DNA of 64,000 bases from Deefgea chitinilytica (GCF_016881405.1 NZ_WOFE01000001.1:248001-312000), one strand, 5' to 3'; shown: positions 53,596 through 63,405, counted from the first letter of the stretch. Numbers and translations are program-made. The notes: generated by a model not told the origin, from the sequence alone.

Positions 53596-54987
53596 TTACT
53601 TGCAAGCGCCTTCATCTTTCCAAACGCCCCATTGGCCAGAAGCCGATGGCACTTCACCGACGGTCCACCACTTATTGCTGTAGTTTTTACCGTTGTATGA
53701 AACTTTGATATTCGGTGTAGTGTATTGCTTGCTAGAGCTCCAGGCTGCTGCGCAAACAGTGCTGTCTGGTGGCGTTGTTGCCGTTGGTGCTGGTGTTGCA
53801 GTTGGCGCTAGCGTTGGTTTCGGTGTCGCAGTCGCAACTGGCGTTGCCGTTGGTGCCAAGGTTGGTTTTGGCGTTGCTGTTACCACTGGTGTTGCTGTTG
53901 GTGCGACAGTGGGCTTCGGCGTAGCGGTAACCACTGGTGTTGCCGTTGGTGCAATCGTTGGTTTTGGCGTTGCTGTTGGTGCCACGGTTGGTTTTGGTGT
54001 CGGTGTAGTGCCGCCCGGTGAAGCAATATCAATTTGGTAAGTCAATTCCAAACCGCTGCGGTTGTAAACGCGGTTATCTTGCGCGCTTTTCACCGGATTG
54101 ATCGTGCCATTGGTTTGCAAGACACCGATACTCACATTGCGTGAAGTTTCATTCACTTTTTGAGCTAAAGCATACGGCCAATTCGCCATCAAATTGGTTT
54201 CTAGACCAGTCACATTGTCAAAACCCAAAGTCACTTGGATGTTTTCAACGTCAAAGCCTTTGTTATCAAACAGACGGAATGACACTTTCGTGCCCGCAGT
54301 CAAATCTTGTGCCGCACGAATTTGACCGATTTCTTTAAATGTATTCACGCCGCCAGTGAAGTTCACGTCTGAGCAAGAATAGAAAGCTTCGGTGCTGTCG
54401 CTACGTTGCCAAGTCAGATAAATGATGTGTTGGCCGGTTTTTTTCGGCAACTTGCAAGTCAGTTTGTAACGCTTATTGCTATCAACTGGAAGATTACCCA
54501 ATGTGCAGAAATTTTCTAAATCAGACCATTTCAGTGGTTGATTTTGATTCCAACCATCGCGCGTCACATAAAGCTGCCAGTCGCGAGTTTGGTGTGGTGC
54601 AGTGCCGTAAAAAATAAAATCAAAGTTACCATTCGCATCCGGAGCAATCGGCGTGGTCGCCCAGTCGTTACGCGGCAAATTCAGACCTGCGTAATCCGGT
54701 TTACCACCGCCACACAATTGGCCATCCGGCACAAATGCTTTGTGATCGCCATTCGGTAGTTGATTCACACCGGGCCAGTCGTACAACATTTGCTTGCCAG
54801 AAGTCGCTGCGGCCGCTTGGCAGGCAGCAGACTTGAGGGTTTCTGGGCCTTCGTTAAAGCAGCTTAACCCGCGGCTTACCGGCACTTCCATTGAACCGTG
54901 GGCGGATACCATTTGTGGCATCACCAGCGCGCCGCTGGCAGCGAAAAGGCTAGTGGCAATCAGGCTAGATATATGTTTTTTCTTCAT
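53596..54987 (-). CDS. secreted lytic polysaccharide monooxygenase (AA10) with GbpA-like and CBM5/12 domains
   Basis: 463 residues. Signal peptide cut before His30, the copper-brace N-terminal His; second Cu His is His132 (GTAPHQTRDW) and axial Phe is Phe202. Domains: AA10 (30-210), GbpA domain 2-like (about 215-325), a Pro/Thr linker (327-410) made of TPKPTxAPTA units, and a CBM5/12 (about 411-463, NKWWTVGEVP). It should cut crystalline chitin oxidatively outside the cell. GGAG precedes the ATG. A probable T2SS substrate. Chitin rather than cellulose is inferred from the GbpA-like domain and CBM5/12. Confidence 0.93.
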   Translation of the reverse strand: MKKKHISSLIATSLFAASGALVMPQMVSAHGSMEVPVSRGLSCFNEGPETLKSAACQAAAATSGKQMLYDWPGVNQLPNGDHKAFVPDGQLCGGGKPDYAGLNLPRNDWATTPIAPDANGNFDFIFYGTAPHQTRDWQLYVTRDGWNQNQPLKWSDLENFCTLGNLPVDSNKRYKLTCKLPKKTGQHIIYLTWQRSDSTEAFYSCSDVNFTGGVNTFKEIGQIRAAQDLTAGTKVSFRLFDNKGFDVENIQVTLGFDNVTGLETNLMANWPYALAQKVNETSRNVSIGVLQTNGTINPVKSAQDNRVYNRSGLELTYQIDIASPGGTTPTPKPTVAPTATPKPTIAPTATPVVTATPKPTVAPTATPVVTATPKPTLAPTATPVATATPKPTLAPTATPAPTATTPPDSTVCAAAWSSSKQYTTPNIKVSYNGKNYSNKWWTVGEVPSASGQWGVWKDEGACK

Positions 54988-55289
54988 GTCGTCTGCTCCG
55001 AGTTTTTGTGGTTTGGTGGCTTAGCTTTAGGCAATTTGATGTGCGGTTGCAGCACAAATTTGCTTATAAGTTTCTGATAATATTGATTTATCTTGGCACT
55101 AAGCGCGCGTAATTTATCATGCAGTGGATTGAATTAACAAATGTTTCTTGCAAGCTTTTCTTACTGTGTTGGATTGTGTGAAGTGGGGCACAGTGAATGG
55201 GGTTTGGAGTAAGGGATAACACTTATTTTTCGGTGTGAAATGGGGCTTTGGGGATGGATTGAAACGGTGTGAATTTCATAGCGTAGGGC
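54988..55289. other. intergenic region upstream of the LPMO gene
   Basis: 302 bp. It must contain the LPMO promoter (reading left). AT-rich next to the gene, then changing to repeat-like sequence. No clear regulatory site was recognised. Confidence 0.5.
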
Positions 55290-55640
55290 GTGGTTAGCCG
55301 AAGGCGTAACCCGCCAATCTGTTTTCATTTTTCAACTGGAAATCAGCGTGAGCTGTATCCTGCTCTACAAGGCTGGCTTGCTGGCGCAAGCGGTAAACCG
55401 GCGGTTTCGCCCGCCGGACGAGCAAGGAGCGGGTCTTGCGCCGCCCCTTGCAACCCGCGCGCGCCCGATCGCCACGAAACCCCGTCCGTCCAGCAATTGG
55501 CAAGGCGACGCGAAAACTCGCTGCGCGCTAGCGTCGCGCAGCTCAAACAGTCGCGTCTTAAGACCTCGCCAACAGCCTCCCGAACGGCGCGACTCCACGG
55601 GCAATCCGTTCTAATGAGCGGCGGGGTATATCGGCGTGGG
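55290..55640. other. GC-rich segment of probable foreign origin
   Basis: Clearly richer in G+C than the flanks and open in several frames on both strands, which marks composition rather than genes. It starts with a hairpin-like GGTTAGCCGAAGGCGTAACC motif. No protein in it is recognised and none has a ribosome site. Probably a remnant or a conserved non-coding element. Confidence 0.45.
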
Positions 55641-55674
55641 CAATTATTAGAATGAGATGCAGGGCAATACCAAG

Positions 55675-55953
55675 GCAGGTATTTATCGCAATGGTTGGGC
55701 GATGGTTTTTAAATCCCGTTAAAGCGAAGGCCGAGCGAGGAGCGAGACCTAGGCTCGCGACGAGAGAGGGAACGGCGGAGCCGACTTCGCCTCGGGTCGC
55801 CTTCTTTTGCTTACTTTTCTTGGCGAAGCAAGAAAAGTAAGTGCCGCGGCGCATAGCCGCTAATCCATGTGTGATTAATTGATGCAGGTAAAAAAACCGC
55901 CATGTTTGGCGGTTTGTCGCGGTAAACGTTGGGCTGCGCAAGCTTAGCCCAAC
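55675..55953. repeat. direct repeat flanking IS110, left copy
   Basis: About 280 bp from GCAGGTATTTATCGCAATGG to CTTAGCCCAACC; the right copy is at 57476-57770. Both contain the CTTACTTTTCTTG stem-loop (55810-55841 here), GCCGCGGCGCATAGCCGCTAA, a GCCGCCATG-type hairpin and a terminal GTTGGGC / GCCCAAC hairpin. Confidence 0.8.
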
Positions 55954-55954
55954 C

Positions 55955-56161
55955 TTGTATCTTTCTCTCCGTGGTGGTTAGCTACTACCACATGAGGCGA
56001 AGTGAGTTTGAGCCCACCCTGAAGGCATCGACCTTGCTGCGTAGATTAAACCCTTTGCCTCACTTCTTTCGCCAAATCAGACACTGAACGGTAGCCAAGG
56101 GCGTTGACCCTGCATGCACAAGGCAAGTGGGCGAATTAGGCTTTTCACAGGAAGAATTGTT
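55955..56161 (+). ncRNA. IS110 left-end non-coding leader, candidate bridge RNA
   Basis: About 200 nt before the transposase with several stems: GTGGTGGT / ACTACCAC (55971-55991), AGGCGAAGTGAG paired with CTCACTTCTTTCGCC (55995-56073) round a large loop. IS110-group elements encode a guide RNA in this position (established for IS621). The assignment here is by position and structure only. Confidence 0.45.
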
Positions 56162-57145
56162 ATGTTTTATCTCGGTATTGATGTCGCTAAAGCCAAAATC
56201 GATTGCTATTTACTGACCCAACTTGAACCACTCAAAGGCAAAGCCAAAGTGGTTGCTAACACCACCAAAGGACTCGCCGATTTACTCAGTTGGCTCACTA
56301 AAAATCATATTCCGCACGATCTGCTGCACGTTACGATGGAAGCCACTGGCGTATATCACGAACTGGCCGCTACGCTACTACATGACGCTGGCGCCTGCGT
56401 CTCGATTGCTAACCCTGCTCAGGTTAAACACTTCGGCCAAGGCCTCGCGGTGCGCACCAAAACCGATGGTGTAGATAGTCAAGTGTTGGCGCGTTACTGT
56501 GCGATGATTAAACCCACTGCGTGGATGCCACCACCGCCTGAAGCCCGCATTCTAAAAGGACTTCTGGCTCGCCGCGAAGCGATTCTGCAAGACTTGCTCC
56601 GCGAGCAAAACCGCCAAGAAAAGGCCGAATCGACCGTTACGCCCGAGTTAATTCATCAGTCGATTCACGACAGTATTGCCTTTTTAAACGCACAACTTAA
56701 AAAGCTACAAAGCCAAATTGACGATCACATCGACCGTCATCCTAGCCTGAAAAACGACCTCGATTTGCTGCAAAGCATCCCCGCAGTCGGCCCACAAAGT
56801 GGCACGCAATTACTGTCGGTGATGCACACACATCAGTTCAATACGGCGGAACAATTATCGGCGTATTTGGGCTTGGCCCCCGTGGAACGGCAATCGGGTT
56901 CATCGATTTTTGGACGCGCCAAACTGTCTAAAGCTGGCCCTGCAAAGGTTCGTGCAGTGCTCTACATGGCGGCCATTGTGGCGACCAAGCACAACCCGCA
57001 CGTCAAAGCCTTATTTGAGCGCTTGCTTGCCCGAGGCAAGAGTAAAATGTCGGCGCTCGGTGCTTGCATGCGTAAACTGGTTCACCTGTGCTTCGGCGTG
57101 CTGAAAACGCAAAAAAAGTATCAAGCTGAGTACCAAAATGCTTGA
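56162..57145 (+). mobile_element. IS110 family transposase
   Basis: 327 residues. N-terminal DEDD domain (YLGIDVAKAKIDC with Asp7, MEATGVYHE with Glu60, TKTDGVDSQVLARY with Asp102 and Asp105), and the C-terminal Transposase_20 domain (LLQSIPAVGPQSGTQLLSVM, QSGSSIFGRAKLSKAGPAKVR). The frame is intact. ATG at 56162 with AGGAAG upstream. The element sits between two diverged direct repeats. Ends could not be exactly fixed because IS110 elements lack terminal inverted repeats. Confidence 0.93.
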
Positions 57146-57220
57146 CTGGCAAGACGGTATCTACGTCGCTACTTGGTATCGGGTTGGTGCTGTCCAATCA
57201 GAACTGGATTTTGTATTTGT

Positions 57221-57301
57221 CGTCATACCGGCGCAGGCCGGTATCCAGAGCTTCGTTGCGGGTGGCATTGACGCTGGATTCCGGCCTGCGCCGGAATGAC
57301 G
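57221..57301. repeat. dRS3/RISR-like inverted repeat
   Basis: CGTCATACCGGCGCAGGCCGG at the left and its inverted copy (GGCCTGCGCCGGAATGACG) at the right, around a 25-nt spacer. The well-known dispersed repeat of Neisseria and many proteobacteria. Confidence 0.85.
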
Positions 57302-57475
57302 AATCGAATTGGATGTTGATGTATTTAATTGTAGGCATTGAATTTCAATGTTTAGAAGGCAATACATCGACTTAATTTCAAACTTCGTTGAGCTACGTGA
57401 AATCTCTTGTACCAAGCCTAGCGAGGAACAAGGGGAAGCCGGGTTTTTGCGATCAATTTTTTGAGTAAGACTACA

Positions 57476-57770
57476 GCAGGTATATATCGCGATGATTGGT
57501 CTGGGGCTTTAATTCCCGTGTAGCGAAAACCGCGGCGAGGAGGGAGACGAACAGTTTTATCGTTTGGCTCACGACGAAGCAAGGGCAGCGCGGAGCGCTT
57601 TTCGCCCGGGTCGCCTTCTTTTGCTTACTTTCCTTGGCGAAGCAAGAAAATTAAGTGCCGCGGCGCATAGCCGCTAATCCGAGTGTGATCAATTGATGCA
57701 GGTAAAGAAAAACCGCCATGCTTGGCGGTCTTTTGCGGTAAATGTTGGGCTGCGTAGGCTTAGCCCAACC
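57476..57770. repeat. direct repeat flanking IS110, right copy
   Basis: Diverged copy of 55675-55953, from GCAGGTATATATCGCGATGA to CTTAGCCCAACC. Its stem-loop (57624-57655, CTTACTTTCCTTG / CAAGAAAATTAAG) has lost some pairs. The 57302-57475 DNA before it has no gene. Confidence 0.8.
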
Positions 57771-57777
57771 AACGGCT

Positions 57778-58116
57778 CTATTTTTGCCATAACCGAAAAA
57801 CCATTCCGCGTATTAATACATGCATAGGCAACCAAAAGCATATGCCGCCTAGTCCTCCTATCAGTGCAGCTCGGATTGCCCCTGACATTTCTTGTGACTG
57901 AAGCATAGGAATAAAGATCCAGATGGATAAGAGCGATACAGCTAGGGCAGGAATTGACCACAGCACTTTGATTGTCATGTGCACCCTCAGTTTTGCTCCA
58001 CACTGACCGCATTGGTGTGAAGGCCTCCGCTTGAAGCTAACGTTGTTATCAATAATCTCAACACTAGCTGATTGACAGCAAGGGCATCTTTTTGATGTAA
58101 CAGGATATTTTTCCAC
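57778..58116 (-). CDS. hypothetical zinc-ribbon membrane protein
   Basis: 112 residues. An N-terminal zinc ribbon (CPCC and CGQC about 25 residues apart) followed by two hydrophobic helices (about 52-72 and 85-105). GTG start. Not recognised beyond this layout; it stands next to the right direct repeat, on the side of hrpA. Could be a small inner-membrane protein of unknown role. Confidence 0.65.
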   Translation of the reverse strand: MEKYPVTSKRCPCCQSASVEIIDNNVSFKRRPSHQCGQCGAKLRVHMTIKVLWSIPALAVSLLSIWIFIPMLQSQEMSGAIRAALIGGLGGICFWLPMHVLIRGMVFRLWQK

Positions 58117-58158
58117 GATTCGCTATTCCCTAGTCTTGTCACTGCGCAGTAAGAAAGA

Positions 58159-61100
58159 TCACCGCTTCGTAATCTCACCCCAAATCTTATCCAATCGCTT
58201 CACCGACACCGGATATGGCGTTCGTAATTCTTGCGCAAACAAGCCAACTCGCAATTCCTCGATCATCCATCTAAATGGCAATAGCGTCGAGGTATCTCGT
58301 CCTTCTCTTTGCCATTTATCGATTTCAGTCAGATACCTCTGCATCAATTCAGCCACTTCTGCGCCACGTTGGCCGTCGCGGTTCGGGTTTTGGGCGCGTT
58401 TCTCTAGACGGACTTTCATGGCTTTGATGTAAACGGGAACGCGCGGTAATTGCTCCCATGGCGTGGCGGTGAGAAAGCCTTTATAGATCAGCTCGCCGAG
58501 CTGCGCTTTCAGCTCATTCTGGATATTGCCGCCTTTGGCGAGCAGCGTGCCGAGTGCGACAAAATCGGGCGCGATGTCGTTCAGTGTGCGTAGCACCGCG
58601 TCTCGTACCGAGGGTAGGCGTACTTTGGCGCGGCTTTTTTGCTCGTCAAAGTCTTTCTTTTTACGCGGCGCTTCGTCGTCGCCCAAAAAGGCGCGGTTAC
58701 AGATGCAGGCGATGACGTCCGCCATCAGCTCGTCACTATTGCCGAGCGAACGATAATGAATTGCGAGCTGGTTAAAGTTCGGCAGCGCCTTCGGTAATTG
58801 CTTCAGATGCTCTTTCAATTCAAATTGCAGCAGACGGACGACACCAGCGCGGTGGGCTTCGTTGGCGGCGTGTTCGGTGTCAAACAGACGAATCGCTACG
58901 CATTCTTTACCTGCTTCATCTTCATCAGGAACGAGGCCGGGGTAGCCGGTCATCGACTTGCCGTGGCGCTTGAAATTGATCTTGGCGGGGAGGTCACCAA
59001 AGTCCCATTTTGTAATGCCTGATTTTTCGATGCCCGTGGTTTCATCAGCGGTATCGCGGAAGGTGAGTTGCGCCGCTTCGCCGAGCTGGGCGCGAATCGC
59101 GATCAAATCGCGGCCTTGGGCGAGTTCTTGGCCTGCGTCATCGACGACGCGGAAGTTCATCCGTAAATGCAGCGGTAAATCAGTTTGACTAAATTCATCG
59201 GCACTGACAGGTTGGCCAACGCCGCGCGTGGTGGCTTGCGCCAGTTGCGGCAATAGGGGTTCTTCACGGCTGGCTGTGTCGAGCGCGATCAGCATTTTGG
59301 TGGCAAATTCAGGCACTGGTACGCAGAGGCGACGAATCGATTTGGGTAGCGATTTAATCAGTAGCGTAATTTTTTCACGGATGAGGCCCGGCACCAGCCA
59401 ATCAAATGTCGCGTGATTGACGCGATTGAGCAAATGCAGCGGCAGCGTCATCGTGACGCCATCGAGTACATGTCCCGGTTCAAAGCGGTACGACAGCGGC
59501 AGTTTGATGTCGTGGACGCGGATGAATTCTGGGTATTGCTCTTCGGTGACGGCTGCGGCGTTGTGCTGCATCAGGTCGTCTTTTTGTAAGAACAGCAGCT
59601 GTGGTTTGAGTTTTTCTGCGCCTTTGCGCCAAGCTTCAAAGCCTGCGCCGTTGACGATGTCGTGTGGAATGATCGCGTCAAAAAAGGCGAACAGGGCGTT
59701 TTCATCGACCAAGACGTCTTGGCGGCGCGTTTTGTGCTCGAGCTCTTCCACATCGAGCAACATCGCAAAGTTGTGCTCGAAAAACTTGGCTTTGCTATTG
59801 TAGTTAAAGCGCACCAAGGCTTCGCGGATAAACATCTCGCGCGCTTCGGCGGGATTGATACTCCCGTAGTGTACGGTTCTGCGTGCCACAATTGGTAAGC
59901 CGTACAGCGTTATACGTAGCGATGCATTGACCTGCGCGTTGTCTTTGCTCCAATGCGGGTCAAAGTACTGTTTTTTGATCAGGTGCGGCGCGATTTTTTC
60001 TATCCACTCAGGTTCAATCGCGGCCACACAGCGTGCGTAGAGCTTGCTGGTTTCGACGAGTTCCGCCGCGACGATCCATTTTGGCCGCGCTTTTTTCAAG
60101 CTAGAGCCGGGAAATACATTAAATTTAATGCCACGCGCGCCGAGGTATTCGTCATTTTCGGGCTGTTTGAAGCCCAAATTACCCAGCAGACCCGTAATCA
60201 ATGCTTTATGAATTTGCTCAAACGTCGCCGGTTTTTCATTCAAGCGGAAGGGCGCATGACGGTGCCGCGAATCGGCCGCTTCTTCGCTAATCACCATATC
60301 GGAAAGCTGTTTATGTAATTCGCGCCATTCGCGCAGACGCAAGTAGGATAGAAAATTGCGGTGGCAGTCTTGTACTAATTGGCGATTGCTCGTTTTATCG
60401 GCTAACAGTTTTTCAAAGAATTCCCACAGCCGCAGATAAGAGAGGAAGTCGGATTTTTCTTCATTAAATTTGGCGTGCGCTTGATCGGCCGCCGCGCGCG
60501 CTTCATACGGGCGTTCGCGTGGGTCTTGTAGCGATAGCCCTGAAGTAATAATCAGCATTTCCTTCAAACAGCCTTCGTCACGCCCCGCAATCAACATCCG
60601 GCCCACACGCGGGTCAACGGGCAGTCGAGCGAGTTGCCTGCCGATATCAGTGAGGGTATCGTTGTCATTAACAGCACCTAATTCACGTAGCTGCTGATAC
60701 CCGTCGGAAATGAGTTTGCTCGATGGCGCTTCTAAAAATGGAAAATCATTGACGTTGCCCAGTTTGAGCGCTGCCATCCGTAAAATGACACCGGCTAAAC
60801 TCGAACGCGTGATTTCGGGGTCGGTAAACTCTGCGCGCAAATTAAAATCTTGTTCCGAATACAGGCGCACGCAAATCCCGCTAGCTACGCGGCCGCAACG
60901 CCCAGCTCGTTGTCGCGCTGAGGCTTTTGAGATTTTCTCAATCAACAATTGCTCGACTTTCGCGCGGGGGCTGTAGCGGTTAATTCGTGCTTGACCACTA
61001 TCGATCACATAACGAATGCCGGGTACCGTCAGCGAAGTCTCGGCTACATTGGTTGCCAGCACGATACGTCGCCCAGTGCTGCTTGGGCGGAAAATGCGCT

Positions 61101-62094
61101 GCTGATCTTCATTGGATAATCGTGCAAACAGTGGCAGGATTTCAGCATCACGCAGTTTGGCTTTTCTGAGTTCTTCGGCAGTTTCGCGAATTTCGCGCTC
61201 GCCGGGCAAAAACACTAAAACGTCACCACTACCGTCTTTGCGCCACAGCTCATCAACCGCTTGGGCGATGGCTTCTTCCATCTCGATTTCTTGGTCGTCT
61301 TCGTCGCTGCTTGATAGTTCTTTGTAACGCACTTCAACCGGGAAGGTGCGGCCAGAAACTTCTAGCACCGGCGCATTATTGAAATGCTTGCTGAAGCGAT
61401 CCGAATCAATCGTTGCCGAGGTGACGATGACTTTGAGGTCGGGGCGGCGCGGTAACAGTTGCTTGAGGTAACCGAGCAAGAAATCGATATTTAGGCTGCG
61501 CTCGTGCGCTTCGTCGATGATGATGGTGTCGTATTGATTTAAAAAACGATCTGATAGCGTTTCGGCGAGCAAAATCCCATCGGTCATCAATTTGATATAG
61601 CTCGCTGGTGAGCTTTTTTCGGTAAAACGCACCTTGTAGCCAACGGCGCTGCCCATTTCGGTTTTGAGTTCTTGTGCAATCCGGCTGGCGACTGAGCGTG
61701 CTGCCAAGCGGCGCGGTTGCGTGTGACCAATCAAGCCATGCACACCACGACCGAGTTCCAAGCAAATTTTGGGCAGCTGGGTGGTCTTACCTGAGCCGGT
61801 TTCACCACAGACGATGACGACTTGGTGCTTGGCGATGGCGGCTTTTAGTTCATCGCGGCGTTGATTAACCGGCAGATTGTCGTCGTAATCGGGAATTGGG
61901 AGCTTTTCGCGCCGCAATGCGGTTTTGGCTTGTGATTTGGCGATACCTGCGAGCAAGTCAGCATGTTGCTGGGCAAAGTCTTGCTGCTTTTTTTGCCGCT
62001 CATGGCATTGCAGCAACAGGCGAGAAAGCGAGTGATAGTCGGCAGATTGGCAGTCAGCGAGTTGTGCGCGCAGGGCGCGAAAGTCCAGATTCAT
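58159..62094 (-). CDS. hrpA: ATP-dependent RNA helicase HrpA
   Basis: 1311 residues, the usual length. Walker A GETGSGKTTQLPK near residue 97, DEAH box (IIDEAHERSLNID), ATNVAETSLTVPGIRYVID and QRAGRCGR (motif VI), then HA2, OB and the long C-terminal DUF3418 domain. A DEAH-box RNA helicase involved in resolving stalled ribosomes. Starts just right of a PAS-domain gene. Ends 43 bp before the zinc-ribbon gene. Confidence 0.95.
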   Translation of the reverse strand: MNLDFRALRAQLADCQSADYHSLSRLLLQCHERQKKQQDFAQQHADLLAGIAKSQAKTALRREKLPIPDYDDNLPVNQRRDELKAAIAKHQVVIVCGETGSGKTTQLPKICLELGRGVHGLIGHTQPRRLAARSVASRIAQELKTEMGSAVGYKVRFTEKSSPASYIKLMTDGILLAETLSDRFLNQYDTIIIDEAHERSLNIDFLLGYLKQLLPRRPDLKVIVTSATIDSDRFSKHFNNAPVLEVSGRTFPVEVRYKELSSSDEDDQEIEMEEAIAQAVDELWRKDGSGDVLVFLPGEREIRETAEELRKAKLRDAEILPLFARLSNEDQQRIFRPSSTGRRIVLATNVAETSLTVPGIRYVIDSGQARINRYSPRAKVEQLLIEKISKASARQRAGRCGRVASGICVRLYSEQDFNLRAEFTDPEITRSSLAGVILRMAALKLGNVNDFPFLEAPSSKLISDGYQQLRELGAVNDNDTLTDIGRQLARLPVDPRVGRMLIAGRDEGCLKEMLIITSGLSLQDPRERPYEARAAADQAHAKFNEEKSDFLSYLRLWEFFEKLLADKTSNRQLVQDCHRNFLSYLRLREWRELHKQLSDMVISEEAADSRHRHAPFRLNEKPATFEQIHKALITGLLGNLGFKQPENDEYLGARGIKFNVFPGSSLKKARPKWIVAAELVETSKLYARCVAAIEPEWIEKIAPHLIKKQYFDPHWSKDNAQVNASLRITLYGLPIVARRTVHYGSINPAEAREMFIREALVRFNYNSKAKFFEHNFAMLLDVEELEHKTRRQDVLVDENALFAFFDAIIPHDIVNGAGFEAWRKGAEKLKPQLLFLQKDDLMQHNAAAVTEEQYPEFIRVHDIKLPLSYRFEPGHVLDGVTMTLPLHLLNRVNHATFDWLVPGLIREKITLLIKSLPKSIRRLCVPVPEFATKMLIALDTASREEPLLPQLAQATTRGVGQPVSADEFSQTDLPLHLRMNFRVVDDAGQELAQGRDLIAIRAQLGEAAQLTFRDTADETTGIEKSGITKWDFGDLPAKINFKRHGKSMTGYPGLVPDEDEAGKECVAIRLFDTEHAANEAHRAGVVRLLQFELKEHLKQLPKALPNFNQLAIHYRSLGNSDELMADVIACICNRAFLGDDEAPRKKKDFDEQKSRAKVRLPSVRDAVLRTLNDIAPDFVALGTLLAKGGNIQNELKAQLGELIYKGFLTATPWEQLPRVPVYIKAMKVRLEKRAQNPNRDGQRGAEVAELMQRYLTEIDKWQREGRDTSTLLPFRWMIEELRVGLFAQELRTPYPVSVKRLDKIWGEITKR

Positions 62095-62166
62095 TGCGGC
62101 GGGGGCTTAAAAGGCACTAAAGGCGCAATTTTAGCACGCACACCGTGGGCTATAGCAGAAACGATA

Positions 62167-63405
62167 TTATTGCAGGGTGACGAGGTGCGTGTTTTGATTG
62201 CCGCGGTCTACTTTATGCAGTGAGCAATGAATGGCTTCACCTGCAATATTTTTTAGGTGGGTGAGGTTGGCGTATTGATGTTCGCCTTGGGCAAATTGGC
62301 TTAAACATTCACCAATTAAATTTTCCGGCGTAACGCCCAAGCGATGGCAGGCGGCCATATTGGCAAATTGAATAATTTCGTCTTCAACCAATAAAAATGG
62401 CTGTGGTAATACATCGGCCATGGCACGCACCAGATGGCTGGTGCCAGCTTGCGCTTGTTCGGCTTCTTTTAGATGGGTGATATCGATGGCGATGGTCAAA
62501 ATATAGACTTGCCCCTCGCGCTCAAGTGGAATCTTGGTGAGATCAAACCAGTGGGTACGACCATTGCTAAGGGTGCAGTGATCTTCGAGGCGAATGGTGC
62601 TGCCATTGCGTAAAACCTCATCGTCACCCTTGGCTAAGATAGAGGTATCTTCGTCTAGCCCCATATGGGATTGAACTAGCAGCTCATGCCCCAGTAATGC
62701 CTGAGTTGCTTGGTTGACCAATAAGAAGCGCTTATGTTGATCGCGAACGAAAATCAGGCTTGGATTGGCGTCCAAGATTTGTTGGGTAAACATCTGTTGC
62801 TGAAATAGTGCCGTCTCGATGGCCTTGGTACTCGAAATATCACGAATAATGACCACGCAGCTGCGTGTTGTTAGTGGTGATAAACGGGCTTCAAATGTAA
62901 TATCGGTATTATCGAGTTGGTATTCGAAATGCTGCGGTGTTTGCGTATTTTGGATTTTAATTAAGCTCTCTAAAAACTGGCGTGAAACACGGGCAGGAAA
63001 TAGGGAGGCTAATTTAGTATGTTCAATCCCATCGGGGTGCGTTGTTCCGAGCGCTTGATTTTGTGCGGTCACTCGACGACTAGCGTAGTCAATCCTCCAA
63101 ATTAAATCCGGTAAAGCCTGTAAGGCTTCGGCTGCTTCAGCGGGAGGGACGATGGTGGTGTGTTGTTCAAGAGTGGGCTTTTCTTTCTTGGACTTTAATA
63201 CCACTTGGGCGTAAGCAAGAGTAGCAAATAGTAAAAATAGCGAAATAGCGATGCAAATCTGACTAAATACATTTAATTGACTTTCTGAAATAGAAAAAAT
63301 CAATAAAATGAATGCATTAAGCGCCAGTGCAATATAAACAAGCGTACGCACTTGCTTGTTTTTGCTTGTGGCAGCCCAGTTGGATGATGCAATTTTATGA
63401 GTCAT
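62167..63405 (-). CDS. PAS-domain membrane sensor protein without a recognised output domain
   Basis: 412 residues. Two transmembrane helices (about 20-42, 48-70) and then three PAS-like modules (ALQALPDLIWRID ..., QILDANPSLIFVRDQHKRFLLVNQATQ ..., MADVLPQPFLLVEDEIIQFANMAA...). It ends right after the third PAS; there is no histidine kinase, GGDEF or EAL domain. It might work with a partner encoded elsewhere, or be a truncated kinase. ATG at 63405 is favoured over a TTG at 63411. Confidence 0.78.
   Translation of the reverse strand: MTHKIASSNWAATSKNKQVRTLVYIALALNAFILLIFSISESQLNVFSQICIAISLFLLFATLAYAQVVLKSKKEKPTLEQHTTIVPPAEAAEALQALPDLIWRIDYASRRVTAQNQALGTTHPDGIEHTKLASLFPARVSRQFLESLIKIQNTQTPQHFEYQLDNTDITFEARLSPLTTRSCVVIIRDISSTKAIETALFQQQMFTQQILDANPSLIFVRDQHKRFLLVNQATQALLGHELLVQSHMGLDEDTSILAKGDDEVLRNGSTIRLEDHCTLSNGRTHWFDLTKIPLEREGQVYILTIAIDITHLKEAEQAQAGTSHLVRAMADVLPQPFLLVEDEIIQFANMAACHRLGVTPENLIGECLSQFAQGEHQYANLTHLKNIAGEAIHCSLHKVDRGNQNTHLVTLQ

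Noticed and set aside
53758-54006. CRISPR-like array (regular repeats)
   Set aside because: The periodicity is due to the coding repeats of the Pro/Thr linker; no spacer variation pattern or cas genes.
53693-54040. Val/Gly/Ala-rich 115-residue frame opposite the LPMO linker
   Set aside because: It is the antisense reading of the repeated Pro/Thr linker (AP/PT codons), not an independent gene.
55348-55655. Several overlapping frames in the GC-rich segment
   Set aside because: Open frames on both strands with no ribosome sites; typical of high GC and not of coding selection.
55652-55840. 62-residue frame ending in FFCLLFLAKQEK
   Set aside because: Runs through the dispersed repeat; the same spurious product is made by other copies of this repeat.
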